A DNA stretch of 64,000 nucleotides, taken from assembly GCA_050736695.1 (NCBI GenBank), contig JBOHWH010000135.1, positions 1 to 64,000 of the forward strand, read 5' to 3'. Position numbers and translations under genes: made by a program. The notes beneath the pieces are model-generated. The model was not told where the DNA came from. It saw only the letters and a list, made by a program, of their open reading frames with translations, and searched no databases. How positions within the stretch are numbered: position 1 is the first letter of the stretch; every line of letters begins with the position of its first letter. The stretch comes from JBARDN01 sp050736695. GTDB taxonomy: Bacteria > Desulfobacterota > Binatia > Binatales > Binataceae. Positions 34,236 through 42,683 of this stretch are shown piece after piece.

Positions 34236-35183
34236 GGACCCTCATGCCTCGACGGCGTGATGGCGGCCGCGGCGGTCGCGCGATTTTACGACGGCGAGCG
34301 CGTGATCGCGGTTCTGCCCGGCAACAACGAAGCGGACCGGACGATCCGCGGCCTCGAGCTCAAATCGCAGGGTGCCGGCAATGACGAAATCTGGATCACC
34401 GATCTTTCCTGGACCTCGCTCGAGACCGGCAGACATCTGACTTCGCTGATCGAGCGCGGCGCGCGCGTCTTCTGGATCGATCATCATCGCACCGCAGTCT
34501 CCCGCGCGGGCGCGCCGGAGTTCAAGGTTCCATTCACCGGCAAGATTTTGTCCGAGCAATACTCGGCGGCGCGGCTGACGTTTAATTTCCTGCGCAAGAT
34601 CGCGCGGGACACGATGCCGGCGGGACGCCGCGAAGCCTACGAGGCGTTCGCGCCCTTTGCCGCGATCGCCGACGATCACGACCGCTGGGTCCACAAAATC
34701 CCCGAATCCGCAGATTGGGCGCTCGCCGTGCAGACCCTCGGCGGCCGCAATTCGTATCGCGAGATCCTGCGCCTGCGCGACCCCGTCATGACGCGGCGGC
34801 TGCGCTCGGCGCTCGAAGCCGGCAAAGAGGGGATGCAAAAGAGCGTCGATCTCGCGCGCGCCACGATGGTCGATCGGATGCTCGCCAACGGAATCAAGGT
34901 GCGCACCGCATGCTGCTTCGGTTACAGCAGTGAAGTCGCCTCCTATCTCTACGAAGGGCAGCTCCGCACCGTCGTCGCGTTGTTCGACCTGCGCAGTCAG
35001 GGCGTAAGCCTGCGCCGCAGCGCCGATAGCGATATAAACCTGGCGGTGCTGGCGGAAGGTTTTGGCGGTGGAGGACACGCGGCGGCTTCTGGTTTCGCGA
35101 TCGCCGATCTGCGCCGATTACCCGCCGAACGTCTGGCCGAGCTGCTAGCCGATAAACTCGAAAAATCCACCCCCACCGAGTAG
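34200..35183 (+). CDS. DHH-family phosphoesterase
   Basis: This 327-residue protein belongs to the DHH/DHHA1 superfamily, acting on small nucleotides or single-stranded nucleic acid ends. SHGPSCLDGVMAAAAVARFY begins the metal site. FWIDHHRTAV carries the DHH motif, and FAAIADDHDRW adds acidic ligands. The C-terminal GFGGGGHAAASGFAI is the DHHA1 substrate-binding signature. ATG 34200 fits the domain start. It is probably co-transcribed with the following TauE-like gene. Substrate is not known. Confidence 0.88.
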   Translation: MPESRTIQIVSHGPSCLDGVMAAAAVARFYDGERVIAVLPGNNEADRTIRGLELKSQGAGNDEIWITDLSWTSLETGRHLTSLIERGARVFWIDHHRTAVSRAGAPEFKVPFTGKILSEQYSAARLTFNFLRKIARDTMPAGRREAYEAFAPFAAIADDHDRWVHKIPESADWALAVQTLGGRNSYREILRLRDPVMTRRLRSALEAGKEGMQKSVDLARATMVDRMLANGIKVRTACCFGYSSEVASYLYEGQLRTVVALFDLRSQGVSLRRSADSDINLAVLAEGFGGGGHAAASGFAIADLRRLPAERLAELLADKLEKSTPTE

Positions 35184-35250
35184 CTTGTCCGTCCGATCAC
35201 TTGAGCGACGAACGATGCAATCAACTGCCACCATCGACGTGAGATCCCAC

Positions 35251-35610
35251 ATGAGCGAAATGCTGATAGTCCTGGCAATCGGACTCACCGCCGGCGTGCT
35301 GAGCGGTTTTTTCGGAGTCGGCGGCGGAGTGCTGATTGTTCCTACGCTGGTGGTGCTGCTCGCGATGCCGATGCATGCCGCAGTCGGCACCTCGCTTGCG
35401 GCCCTATTGCCTCCGGTCGGAATTCTGGGCGCGTACGAGTACTACAAAACCGGGAACGTGAATATCGGCTTCGCCGCGATGCTGGCGGCCGGACTCATCC
35501 TGGGCGGGTTCGTCGGCGCCAAAATCGCGGTCGGAGTCGCACCCGTCCTGTTGCGCCGGGCGTTTGCGATTTTTCTGATCGCGATATCGATTCGCATGCT
35601 GATGAAGTAG
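35251..35610 (+). CDS. TauE/SafE-type membrane protein, half-length
   Basis: This 119-residue membrane protein matches one half of the sulfite exporter TauE/SafE family: AIGLTAGVLSGFFGVGGGVLIVPTLVVLL carries the glycine-rich signature, and GFVGAKIAV repeats later. Half-size members exist and may dimerise to form the transporter. ATG 35251 is chosen since upstream starts (35215, 35185) precede a polar stretch. It follows the DHH gene closely. Confidence 0.82.
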   Translation: MSEMLIVLAIGLTAGVLSGFFGVGGGVLIVPTLVVLLAMPMHAAVGTSLAALLPPVGILGAYEYYKTGNVNIGFAAMLAAGLILGGFVGAKIAVGVAPVLLRRAFAIFLIAISIRMLMK

Positions 35611-35675
35611 ATCTGGCGGCGGCGCGGATTCTCTCACTGCTTGCGCCTGCGGCGAACCCTTACTAGATTCGCGCC

Positions 35676-36098
35676 GTGGACACACGGCTTCAAGATGCCC
35701 TGAATTTGCTGCTCGAATCCGAACGCGCAGGCACACTCGCGCTAGAGGTGCTCGCGGGCGAGGTCGAACAAGAGGGCCTGCGCCGCTTTCTGCGCGGCTC
35801 GCGCGAAGAAGAGGCACGCAACGTCCGCGAACTCGAGGCGCTGATTCGCGCCGGCGGCGGCACGCCCTCGGAAAAGATCGGTCCCTTCGCCGCCAAAGTC
35901 GCAGCACTGCCTACAGTTCGCGAGCGGCTGAACCTGATGTCGCGCGGGCAGGAATGGGCCGCGCGCAAGACCGAGGACGCGCTCGCAGTCGCGCCGTCCA
36001 CCGGGCCGATTCACGATTTCCTGGCCGCGATGGCGAATCATCATCGCGCGGAAGTCGAATGGGGTCGCGCCGAAGTCATCCGCCTGCTGTCCGCGTAA
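35676..36098 (+). CDS. Ferritin-like helical protein (DUF6306-like)
   Basis: This 140-residue all-helical protein starts LQDALNLLLESERAGTLALEVLAGE and ends LAAMANHHRAEVEWGRAEVIRLL. Glu and His spacing, ESERAG early and HHRAEVEW late, resembles a small ferritin-like bundle with four metal ligands. GTG 35676 is the only start near the beginning of the bundle. No partner in the neighbourhood points to a role. Confidence 0.65.
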   Translation: MDTRLQDALNLLLESERAGTLALEVLAGEVEQEGLRRFLRGSREEEARNVRELEALIRAGGGTPSEKIGPFAAKVAALPTVRERLNLMSRGQEWAARKTEDALAVAPSTGPIHDFLAAMANHHRAEVEWGRAEVIRLLSA

Positions 36099-36131
36099 TC
36101 AGCCGCGCTACTAATCGCGACGCGCGCGAAA

Positions 36132-36362
36132 TCAGCTAAGTCCCAGCGCGTTTCTGAATTGCGAAACGCTGAAGCCGATGATCGGATGCTCATCGATCAT
36201 CGTGACCGGTGTCGCGCGAAAGCCCTTGGCGATAAGCTCGTCGCGCGCGATGGAATCGTGAGTGATGTTTTTCTCCGTGAACGCAACCTGGTTGCGCGAG
36301 AGATATTCCTTCGCCTGATGGCACGCGGAACATTGGTCCTGGGTATAAACCACGACTTTCAT
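36132..36362 (-). CDS. Glutaredoxin
   Basis: This 76-residue thioredoxin-fold thiol carrier begins MKVVVYTQDQCSACHQAKEYL, with the C-x2-C active site CSAC; TPVTMIDEHPIIGFS holds the cis-Pro glutathione-binding loop. The second of two near start codons (36362) is preferred because GGAGG lies eight bases before it. It is convergent with the DUF6306-like gene. Confidence 0.9.
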   Translation of the reverse strand: MKVVVYTQDQCSACHQAKEYLSRNQVAFTEKNITHDSIARDELIAKGFRATPVTMIDEHPIIGFSVSQFRNALGLS

Positions 36363-36393
36363 CGTCATCGCCTCCGGATTTTCCCGGCACCCG

Positions 36394-37008
36394 TCAACCC
36401 TTGGCCGGCGCGGGTGCGGGAATTTCTTTCATCCGCGCTGTGGTGTCGCCATCGAACTCGAGATGCAGCGCGCGCACGATCATTCCGTGCATCCGCCATA
36501 GCCCAATCACGTAGAACAACTCCATAATCTGTGCGTCATCGAGATGCAGCTTCAGCGCGGCGAATGATTCGTCCTCCACCAGATTACGCCCGACGATTTC
36601 GTCAGTCACCTGCATCACCGCGCGTTCGGAGGGAGTGAATCTGTCGGACAGCGCCCAAGTTTTAATCGCGGCAAGCTTGTCGTCAGCGACGCCGACCATA
36701 CGCGCGACCTTCAGATGCTGCGAATACTCGAACCGGGAATCGCCTACGATTCCGGTGCGCAGAATCGCGAGCTCGCGCAGCTTGGCGGGCAGCTTGCGCC
36801 CCGGCTGCATCAGAGCCATCAGCGAATTTCGCGCCTGGAAAAGAAGATCCGGCACCAACGCGAACGTTGTCCAGTAATCGCCGGGCGTGCCGGTCGCGGT
36901 GCCCGGATTCTTGACCGGATCGCGGCCGCCAAAAAATTGTTTGTACAGTTCCTTGATCTCGGGCGAAGCCTCGTCGAGGCTCACCTGCTTGAGTCGTCCC
37001 ATCGCCAT
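36394..37008 (-). CDS. Carboxymuconolactone decarboxylase family protein
   Basis: This 204-residue protein is an AhpD-like, all-helical CMD domain: KLPAKLRELAILRTGIVGDSRFEYSQHLKVARMVGV is the core signature, with Glu and His but without the CxxC of AhpD, so it is not a thiol peroxidase of the classical kind. The C-terminal half, LDDAQIMELFYVIGLWRMHGMIVRAL, is a regular second repeat. The physiological reaction is unknown. Confidence 0.87.
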   Translation of the reverse strand: MAMGRLKQVSLDEASPEIKELYKQFFGGRDPVKNPGTATGTPGDYWTTFALVPDLLFQARNSLMALMQPGRKLPAKLRELAILRTGIVGDSRFEYSQHLKVARMVGVADDKLAAIKTWALSDRFTPSERAVMQVTDEIVGRNLVEDESFAALKLHLDDAQIMELFYVIGLWRMHGMIVRALHLEFDGDTTARMKEIPAPAPAKG

Positions 37009-37071
37009 TCCTCCTCCTGTGGGCTTCGCGCGCGATGCGCGGACAGCGCAACCTTCGCGCAGGCATAGGTT

Positions 37072-38487
37072 TCAGGTCAAATGGGAACGCGCAGAATGCG
37101 AAAACTCCGCGGCCTCGCGCGCGAGACGGCCGGCAAGAGCTTCGCACTGGGAGCGCAGATCGGGCACGGCGATAATTTCCCAATAGGCGCCCTTGGTGAT
37201 CGAGCCCAGCGCAAACAAATTCCGCTGCGCAGTTCCGTCCGCCGCAATGAGACGCAAATCGCCGGCGACCTCCAGCCCGAGGCGCGAGGGATCGGGGCGA
37301 ACGATCCCGTGTCCGAGCATCGATTGAATCAGGGGATCGTCGATGCGGCGATAATCCGCCGACGGTCCCGAGCAATTGATCACGCGCGCAACGCTCAGAG
37401 ACTCAGGCTCGGCCCCGCCACGGCCTCGATATTCCACCCACACCATCGATCCGACGATCCGGTAAGCGTCGATTCGCCCCGCATGAAAGACGAGCTGCCC
37501 TGATGCTACCGCGGCGGCGATTCGCGCGCCGATCTCCGGCGCGACGCGATGCCGGTGCACGTCCCACCATGGCCGCAGATGGCGGAGAAAACGCCTGCGC
37601 TCAGACATCGCGGCACGGCGCCATAACTCCTGCGTGATTGGGCGCAATGCGTCGATTACGGATTGCCACGGAACGTCGCGCGCCGATTCGGCGTCGATTC
37701 GGGCGCGAACTACGCGCAGCATCGCGCGTGCCGACACCGGAAGCGCGGCGAGCTCGAACGGCGGAGTCGCCACAGAGGCCTCGAGATGACGGCGCGGCAA
37801 CAGTCCGTGCCGTGAGATGGCGTTGATCGTGCCGGTATGACCGCGCTCGACCAGCAAAATGGCGATATCGACGGTAGTCAGAGCCGCGCCGATCAAAAGC
37901 ACGGGCGCGTTCGGCTCTATATGATCCAGCGCGCCAGCCGCCCAGGGGTCTCGGCGATAGAAGGAAGAAGTATAAAAGCTTGGATCGGCAACCGGCGGAT
38001 CCGCAGGCGAAAAATTCCCCGGCGCGAGCACCACGGCGCCGGCGTCGAGACTATCGCCGCTCGCAAATCTGATTCGCAGACTTTTGCCTGCCGGCTCGAC
38101 GTCGATCGCGGTCTCGCGATGCGTCACGATCCGCTCGGGATGCGCGCGACGAGCTTGCGCGAGCAATTCTTCGAGATAGCGCCCATACAAAAGACGTGGA
38201 ACGAAACTGGCCGCGTTGAAGTCGGCCGCGCCGTTTGCTGCCGCGTCGCCTCGCAGCCAATTGAGAAAATGATCGGGCTCGCCGGGAAACGCACTCATCT
38301 TACCGGCAGGAACATTCAGGAGATGCCGCGAGCTGGCAGTTGAATAGGCGAGTCCGCGTGCGAAGCCGCTCTTGTCGATCAAGTCTACATGTAGATCGGC
38401 GCCGGAATCCGTCCCGAGCCGGCGCATCAATTGCGCCGCGAGGATCGATCCGCTGAAGCCAGCCCCAATGATTGCGAGTTTGCGCAC
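37072..38487 (-). CDS. FAD/NAD(P)-binding oxidoreductase
   Basis: This 471-residue flavoprotein has the dinucleotide motif KLAIIGAGFSGSILAAQL at the start and a second site VLLIGAALTTVDIAILLVERG near 200. SRHLLNVPAGKMSAFPGEPDHFLNWL is characteristic of the FAD/NAD(P)-binding proteins of the COG4529 type, some of which act in amino-acid or siderophore hydroxylation. A specific reaction cannot be assigned. It ends the core block, 126 bases before tRNA-Val. Confidence 0.85.
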   Translation of the reverse strand: MRKLAIIGAGFSGSILAAQLMRRLGTDSGADLHVDLIDKSGFARGLAYSTASSRHLLNVPAGKMSAFPGEPDHFLNWLRGDAAANGAADFNAASFVPRLLYGRYLEELLAQARRAHPERIVTHRETAIDVEPAGKSLRIRFASGDSLDAGAVVLAPGNFSPADPPVADPSFYTSSFYRRDPWAAGALDHIEPNAPVLLIGAALTTVDIAILLVERGHTGTINAISRHGLLPRRHLEASVATPPFELAALPVSARAMLRVVRARIDAESARDVPWQSVIDALRPITQELWRRAAMSERRRFLRHLRPWWDVHRHRVAPEIGARIAAAVASGQLVFHAGRIDAYRIVGSMVWVEYRGRGGAEPESLSVARVINCSGPSADYRRIDDPLIQSMLGHGIVRPDPSRLGLEVAGDLRLIAADGTAQRNLFALGSITKGAYWEIIAVPDLRSQCEALAGRLAREAAEFSHSARSHLT

Positions 38488-38612
38488 TTAGGAAAATGCG
38501 GACTGTGGCCCGCCCTAGAATAGCTGTCCGACCCCCGACCCCAAGTCAAGCAAGACGCCCGCGCGCGGACTTGCGAGACTAACGTGCCGGCGCGATAATC
38601 CTGCTTCGCGAT

Positions 38613-38690
38613 GGACGCATAGCTCAGCTCGGTTAGAGCACATGCCTCACATGCATGGGGTCGCAGGTTCAAATCCTGCTGCGTCCACCA
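38613..38690 (+). tRNA. tRNA-Val (CAC)
   Basis: The cloverleaf is complete. The acceptor GGACGCA pairs with TGCGTCC before A-CCA (CCA encoded), and the D arm is AGCTCAGCTCGGTTAGAGC. The anticodon loop CTCACAT between CATGC and GCATG gives CAC for the GTG Val codon, and the T loop is GTTCAAATC. Cassette copy C follows without a gap. Confidence 0.97.
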
Positions 38691-38766
38691 TCCAGTCCCT
38701 CAGTTTACGAACATCTCGGAGAATCGCAGGAAATCCGCGCATGTGCGCGCGATTTGCGATCGCGCA

Positions 38767-38845
38767 GGGACCCGGAGAACGACCCTTTCGGCGTGATTCG
38801 CCAGAATCGGCCGATTTCTCTCTCGGCGCGAATTGCCTAGGTCCC
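38767..38845 (+). ncRNA. Conserved tRNA-trailer hairpin domain, copy C
   Basis: GGGACC at 38767 pairs with GGTCCC at 38840. Internal complementary words such as AATCGGCCGATT are also present. Copies A and B keep the outer pairing. No known RNA family is recognised. Confidence 0.42.
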
Positions 38846-38947
38846 ACCCCACGCCTGGCGAGACGACTTCCCATGTCGGCGCGACAGAGCGATGTGTGCT
38901 GAGGACGGTCGGTCGCGCCGAAGCGCCGGCCCGAGAAGGAGAACCAC

Positions 38948-39214
38948 ATGAACGCGAATACCAAACCGGTCGCAGCCACGCCGACGCCAGCGCTGCCCTC
39001 GAAAAACAGGAAGGACGCACCTCGGCCATCGCGGTCATCGCGTGCGGCGGCCAAAGCGCAGAAGTTGGTCTGTCGATATTGCGGCAGCGACGATCTCGCG
39101 CCGTCGTTCAAGAAGCGACGCGACGCCCGCTGCCGCGCCTGCTTCAAGAAGCGCTACGGTTCTGCTACGCGCAAGAAGGACACGCGCACTCGGAACACGA
39201 AGACCGCGAAGTAG
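38948..39214 (+). CDS. Basic Zn-ribbon mini-protein, copy C
   Basis: This 88-residue protein is nearly identical in design to copy A at 816-1082. A disordered Pro/Ala/Ser/Lys N-terminus precedes the four-Cys ribbon CRYCGSDDLAPSFKKRRDAR followed by CRAC, and the C-terminal tail is strongly basic. Several synonymous and a few amino-acid changes separate the copies, while ribbon residues are constant, which suggests selection on the protein. ATG 38948 has GAAGGAGAA upstream. It may be expressed by readthrough from the tRNA-Val promoter, since no separate promoter is obvious. Confidence 0.82.
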   Translation: MNANTKPVAATPTPALPSKNRKDAPRPSRSSRAAAKAQKLVCRYCGSDDLAPSFKKRRDARCRACFKKRYGSATRKKDTRTRNTKTAK

Positions 39215-39240
39215 TTTCGCGGCGCAACCAAAGTAATTGG

Positions 39241-39266
39241 GGCCGGGTCCTCGAAGGGGCCCGGCC
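39241..39266 (+). terminator. Terminator of Zn-ribbon gene copy C
   Basis: The stem GGCCGGG with CCCGGCC surrounds a TCGA-containing loop, 26 bases after the stop codon. It is at the same position as in copy A, with compensatory changes. Confidence 0.72.
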
Positions 39267-39328
39267 TCGTCTCATTCGTTGAAGAGAGTCACAACTTGCC
39301 CGCGTGCAAGAGATCCTTCAGACGTGAA

Positions 39329-41011
39329 CTAGCGGATGCCGAGCGCCTGTTCCTGCGCGCTCCAGAGCAGAGGGAGATCGACCCGGCGGGAGAGACCGAT
39401 CACGGTGAGGTCCGGCGGCTGGCGACCTTCGGCTATCGCCTCGACGATTCGCGGCGACAGAAATGCGAGCCGAAGCAATCGATGGACGGAGCGGCGATCG
39501 AGCTGTTCCCGCCGCGCCAGCTCTGAGATCGACTGAACGCGGCCCGAGATCAGATCCAGAGACCAGCGGCGGGCGCGGGCGACCGCGTTGAGCAGGGGCA
39601 GATCGACCCGGGCGGGGGTAGCGTCGCCCTCAAGCACCATGCGCATCTCGACTCCGCGCCGCTTCATCTGCATCGGAACGAATTTGGTCAGAGCGATGTG
39701 GCGCCGCGACGTGTCGCTCTCTCCTTCGGCCGGTGGGATCGGCAGCTTGAGCGAGACTCGGATGCCGTCGCGGCCGAGCTCGGTCCGCTCAATCAAGTCA
39801 GCAAGCGCCGCTGAAGTTTCGGTCTCGGCGCGCAGGCGCTCAATCCAAGCTTGAGCCGACTTCAGAACCGACGGCAGCCGATGCGCGTCGATGCCGGACT
39901 CCTCTGCTTTCTGCGCAATGGCATCACGGTCGGCGAGAAACTGTCGGGCAGCAGCGGAGACGGAGCGCTCAATCTCGAGCGCGGATAATCGCCATCTAGG
40001 CTCCCCACTCTCAGGCCCATTTAGGACTCGTTTCCTGGATACGTAATAGCGATAGCGGTGTTGACCTTTCGCTGCTCCCTGAACGTACAGAGGATCGCCC
40101 GTTTCATCGAACAACTTGCCGGCTAGCGGACTTCGCGGCGCCTCGGTCTTGCGGCCCTCGCCTCGGCGGACCGCACCGGTGCGCAGCCGTTCCTGGACCC
40201 GTTCCCAGAGCTCGCGGCTCAAGATGGCCTCGTGTTGCCCTGGGTAGCGTTCTTTCTTGTGTCGGATCTCCCCGAGGTAGATCGGGTTGGAGAGCAGACA
40301 GTAGAGCGCTCCGCGTGAGAAGGGCTTTCCGCCTCTTTGCCTGCCCTTCTTCGATACCTTAACCGCGGAGACAATCCCGCGCCGATCGAGGTCTCGCTTC
40401 AGAAGCCGGACGCTGCCGAGTTCCAGATAGCGCTCGAAGATCTGGCTGACCATCTTGGCTTCGCCGGGGTTGACGACGAGCTTGCGCGCGTGGACGTCGT
40501 AACCCATTGCTAGCCCTCCACCCACCCAGATCCCCCTGCGCTTGGAGGCGGCCACCTTGTCCCGGATCCGCTCGCCGATCACTTCACGCTCGAACTGGGC
40601 GAACGACAGCAGCACGTTCAGAGTGAGCCGCCCCATCGAGGTGGTGGTGTTGAACTGCTGGGTGACGGAGACGAACGACACGCCCTGCGCGTCGAACAAC
40701 TCGACCATCTTGGCGAAGTCCGCGAGCGAGCGGGTCAACCGGTCGACTTTGTACACGACCACCACATCGACCAAACCTTCGCGGATGCTCGCGAGCAGTT
40801 GCTGCAACGCCGGCCGCTCCATCGAGCCGCCCGAGAAGCCGCCATCATCATAGGCGGTCTTGACGAGCTTCCAGCCCTCGCCCGCTTGGCTCTTGATGAA
40901 CGCCTCGCACGCCTCGCGCTGGGCGTGCAGCGAGTTGAAGTCCTGCTCCAGACCCTCTTCCGAGGACTTGCGGGTGTAAATCGCGCAACGCCTGATAGGA
41001 GTATCAGCCAT
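39329..41011 (-). CDS. Large serine recombinase
   Basis: This 560-residue site-specific recombinase has three parts. The resolvase catalytic domain (about 1-150) begins RRCAIYTRKSSEEGLEQDF, with nucleophile Ser16, and includes VYKVDRLTRSLADFAK. A recombinase domain (about 170-290) has GYDVHARKLVVNPGEA and RGALYCLLSNPIYLGEI. A zinc-ribbon-like part and coiled coil follow. Such proteins integrate and excise elements. ATG 41011 is chosen as the domain start. It overlaps the DUF2924 gene by eight bases and ends next to cassette C. Confidence 0.92.
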   Translation of the reverse strand: MADTPIRRCAIYTRKSSEEGLEQDFNSLHAQREACEAFIKSQAGEGWKLVKTAYDDGGFSGGSMERPALQQLLASIREGLVDVVVVYKVDRLTRSLADFAKMVELFDAQGVSFVSVTQQFNTTTSMGRLTLNVLLSFAQFEREVIGERIRDKVAASKRRGIWVGGGLAMGYDVHARKLVVNPGEAKMVSQIFERYLELGSVRLLKRDLDRRGIVSAVKVSKKGRQRGGKPFSRGALYCLLSNPIYLGEIRHKKERYPGQHEAILSRELWERVQERLRTGAVRRGEGRKTEAPRSPLAGKLFDETGDPLYVQGAAKGQHRYRYYVSRKRVLNGPESGEPRWRLSALEIERSVSAAARQFLADRDAIAQKAEESGIDAHRLPSVLKSAQAWIERLRAETETSAALADLIERTELGRDGIRVSLKLPIPPAEGESDTSRRHIALTKFVPMQMKRRGVEMRMVLEGDATPARVDLPLLNAVARARRWSLDLISGRVQSISELARREQLDRRSVHRLLRLAFLSPRIVEAIAEGRQPPDLTVIGLSRRVDLPLLWSAQEQALGIR

Positions 41012-41504
41012 TGGCCACCTCCTTGGCCCGGCGCTTGAGGCCGAAGAACAGTGGTCCGGACCAGTGGGTGCCGGTGATGACACGGGCGACTTCCGACAGC
41101 GACTTGTAGCGCCGCCCACGATAGACGACGTCGTGATCGAGCACCGTGACCCGGTGATGGACGCCGCGCCATTCCCGGATCAGAACGGTTCCCGCGCCAA
41201 CCCGTCGATTCGGAATACGCTCCGAAACGGCCTCTGCAAGGCCATTGCATACGCGATCGAGGATCCGCTGCGTGGATGGCCTGACGCCGCCGAGCGCTCT
41301 CTCTTGGAGCCGATACGCGATCGCCCAAATCATGAAGGACCGTCCGAGGTACGGCGACGGATCGCCACCAAACAGCGCCTTCCATCTCTGCCGCAGCGCC
41401 TCGGGATCAAGCGCGCGAAGGCTCGCAAGCTCCGTCGCCAGATCTTCGGAACCGCCAGCGCGGCGGGGCTTCCTGTTTCGATTTCGCGAACTTTCCCGTC
41501 CCAT
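41004..41504 (-). CDS. DUF2924 protein, recombinase partner
   Basis: This 166-residue basic protein has the DUF2924 core: LRQRWKALFGGDPSPYLGRSFMIWAIAYRLQERALGG, followed by GTVLIREWRGVHHRVTVLDHDVVYRGRRYKSLSEVARVITGTHWSGPLFFGL. This family is usually encoded just upstream of serine recombinases in prophage-like elements; its role is probably accessory to recombination. It overlaps the recombinase start, so the two are coupled. A decayed relative is at 62168-62575. Confidence 0.87.
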   Translation of the reverse strand: MGRESSRNRNRKPRRAGGSEDLATELASLRALDPEALRQRWKALFGGDPSPYLGRSFMIWAIAYRLQERALGGVRPSTQRILDRVCNGLAEAVSERIPNRRVGAGTVLIREWRGVHHRVTVLDHDVVYRGRRYKSLSEVARVITGTHWSGPLFFGLKRRAKEVANG

Positions 41505-41940
41505 GGAGACCTCCTTTCAGACCTCCATGTGCGCTCTGTGTGCGTTGGAAATCCAGTCGCCGTTGACCGGCCTAAGTATGCGAAAGATTTGAAGAATTTG
41601 GCCCCAAGAGCCCGATCTATGGCTCAAGGCGCGGCGCATAATGCTTTCTAGCTGATAGAAAGGTCCGGAGCGCCGTGTCGCCTCCGGATTACCTGAATGC
41701 AATGCAGGTTCACAGCCCACTCAGCAGTCACAGCGAACCAAGTATTTTCGTAATTAGCTGCGCGATGAAACCCGCAACGCTCCTGATCTACGCTACAAAG
41801 GGAACGATCTCGAACGCGCGTGACCGGCACCCAACCATCGAGTGTGAATATAGTGGCCTGCTGACGGCGGATTTCAAATCATCTACTGGTTGCTCTTGGC
41901 AGAGAGTAGTAACCTCGTACGGCGGCGGAAAGGTGTTCCG
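41505..41940. other. No supported gene
   Basis: Short frames here have no motif and no coding bias. The promoter of the DUF2924-recombinase operon, and possibly its att site, would lie in the first part. Confidence 0.5.
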
Positions 41941-42138
41941 ATGGACGATTTCAATATCGATCCAAAACGAGGCGTTGTATGCTCGAAGTGCGGCAAAGTG
42001 ATCGCGCGCATTTGGGAAGAGAGACCTTCATGTCCACGAAAATCCTGCGGAGTCAGCTCTTGTCCGTATTGCGATAATGGGAAGCCTCCAAGATGCCCGC
42101 TTGGCGATAGTGATTGCGGTTTGGGGCTCCCAGTCTGA
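41941..42138 (+). CDS. Cysteine-rich mini-protein
   Basis: This 65-residue protein has eleven cysteines, arranged as VCSKCGKVIARIWEERPSC, CGVSSCPYC, and PPRCPLGDSDCG. The pairs of CxxC suggest two small zinc sites. It has no family assignment. ATG 41941 is preceded by GGCGGAAAGG. It could be a phage or element regulator. Confidence 0.5.
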   Translation: MDDFNIDPKRGVVCSKCGKVIARIWEERPSCPRKSCGVSSCPYCDNGKPPRCPLGDSDCGLGLPV

Positions 42139-42446
42139 ACTCTCTTTTCGGCGCCGCGACCGGCGCGCTCCGCGGCATTCAGGAATTTTAGCTATTCTCG
42201 GGATGGGAGCGTTACCCGATGGCGAAGAATCAGCCGAGAGACCATCGTACGTGCGCCAAGGATAGACGGTATAACGCGACCCCTCCACCCAAAGCATCGG
42301 CAACGGCGTTCAGATCACCGGAGCGAAGCGGATGACAGCTTTAGGGTTCCCGATCAAACTCACGGGACGCGCGTTGGGCCACCGACAATGACGCAATCGG
42401 GGTCGGTAAGGTTCAGGCGGTTCTCCGATCACCTGGCGAGCTCGGA
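42139..42446. other. Intergenic, nothing recognised
   Basis: No gene, RNA or repeat is supported in this stretch between two small hypothetical genes. Confidence 0.4.
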
Positions 42447-42665
42447 ATGGACGCACACTATGGGGTCGACAGATGGTCAGGAAAGCTGACACTGCGCGGC
42501 GGCTTCTTACGTGGCGATCTGGTCTGCGGCGGCGAGGCGGCATCGTTGAACGGAAGAATCTTTCAGAGTCCATTCGAGCCAAACCGATGGTTCTTTTCCG
42601 GCGAATGGAAGGAAGGCGGAACGGTCTACTTCTTTTGGGCCGACCTCGAAGCGAAGCCACAATAG
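42447..42665 (+). CDS. Small hypothetical protein
   Basis: This 72-residue beta-rich protein (LTLRGGFLRGDLVCGGEAASL and NRWFFSGEWKEGGTVYFFW) is not assigned to a family. It ends 18 bases before the next gene on the same strand and is probably co-transcribed with it. The start ATG 42447 follows GAGCTCGGA. Confidence 0.45.
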   Translation: MDAHYGVDRWSGKLTLRGGFLRGDLVCGGEAASLNGRIFQSPFEPNRWFFSGEWKEGGTVYFFWADLEAKPQ

Positions 42666-42683
42666 GTCTTTGGGACTCTGCGC

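Larger units (their letters stand above)
38687..39302 (+). repeat. tRNA-linked Zn-ribbon cassette, copy C
   Basis: The unit starts at the tRNA-Val 3' end and runs through the trailer (to 38947), the Zn-ribbon gene (38948-39214) and the terminator (39241-39266), ending near 39302. It is the best-preserved of the four copies. The serine recombinase of the next region ends only 27 bases further on. Confidence 0.88.
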
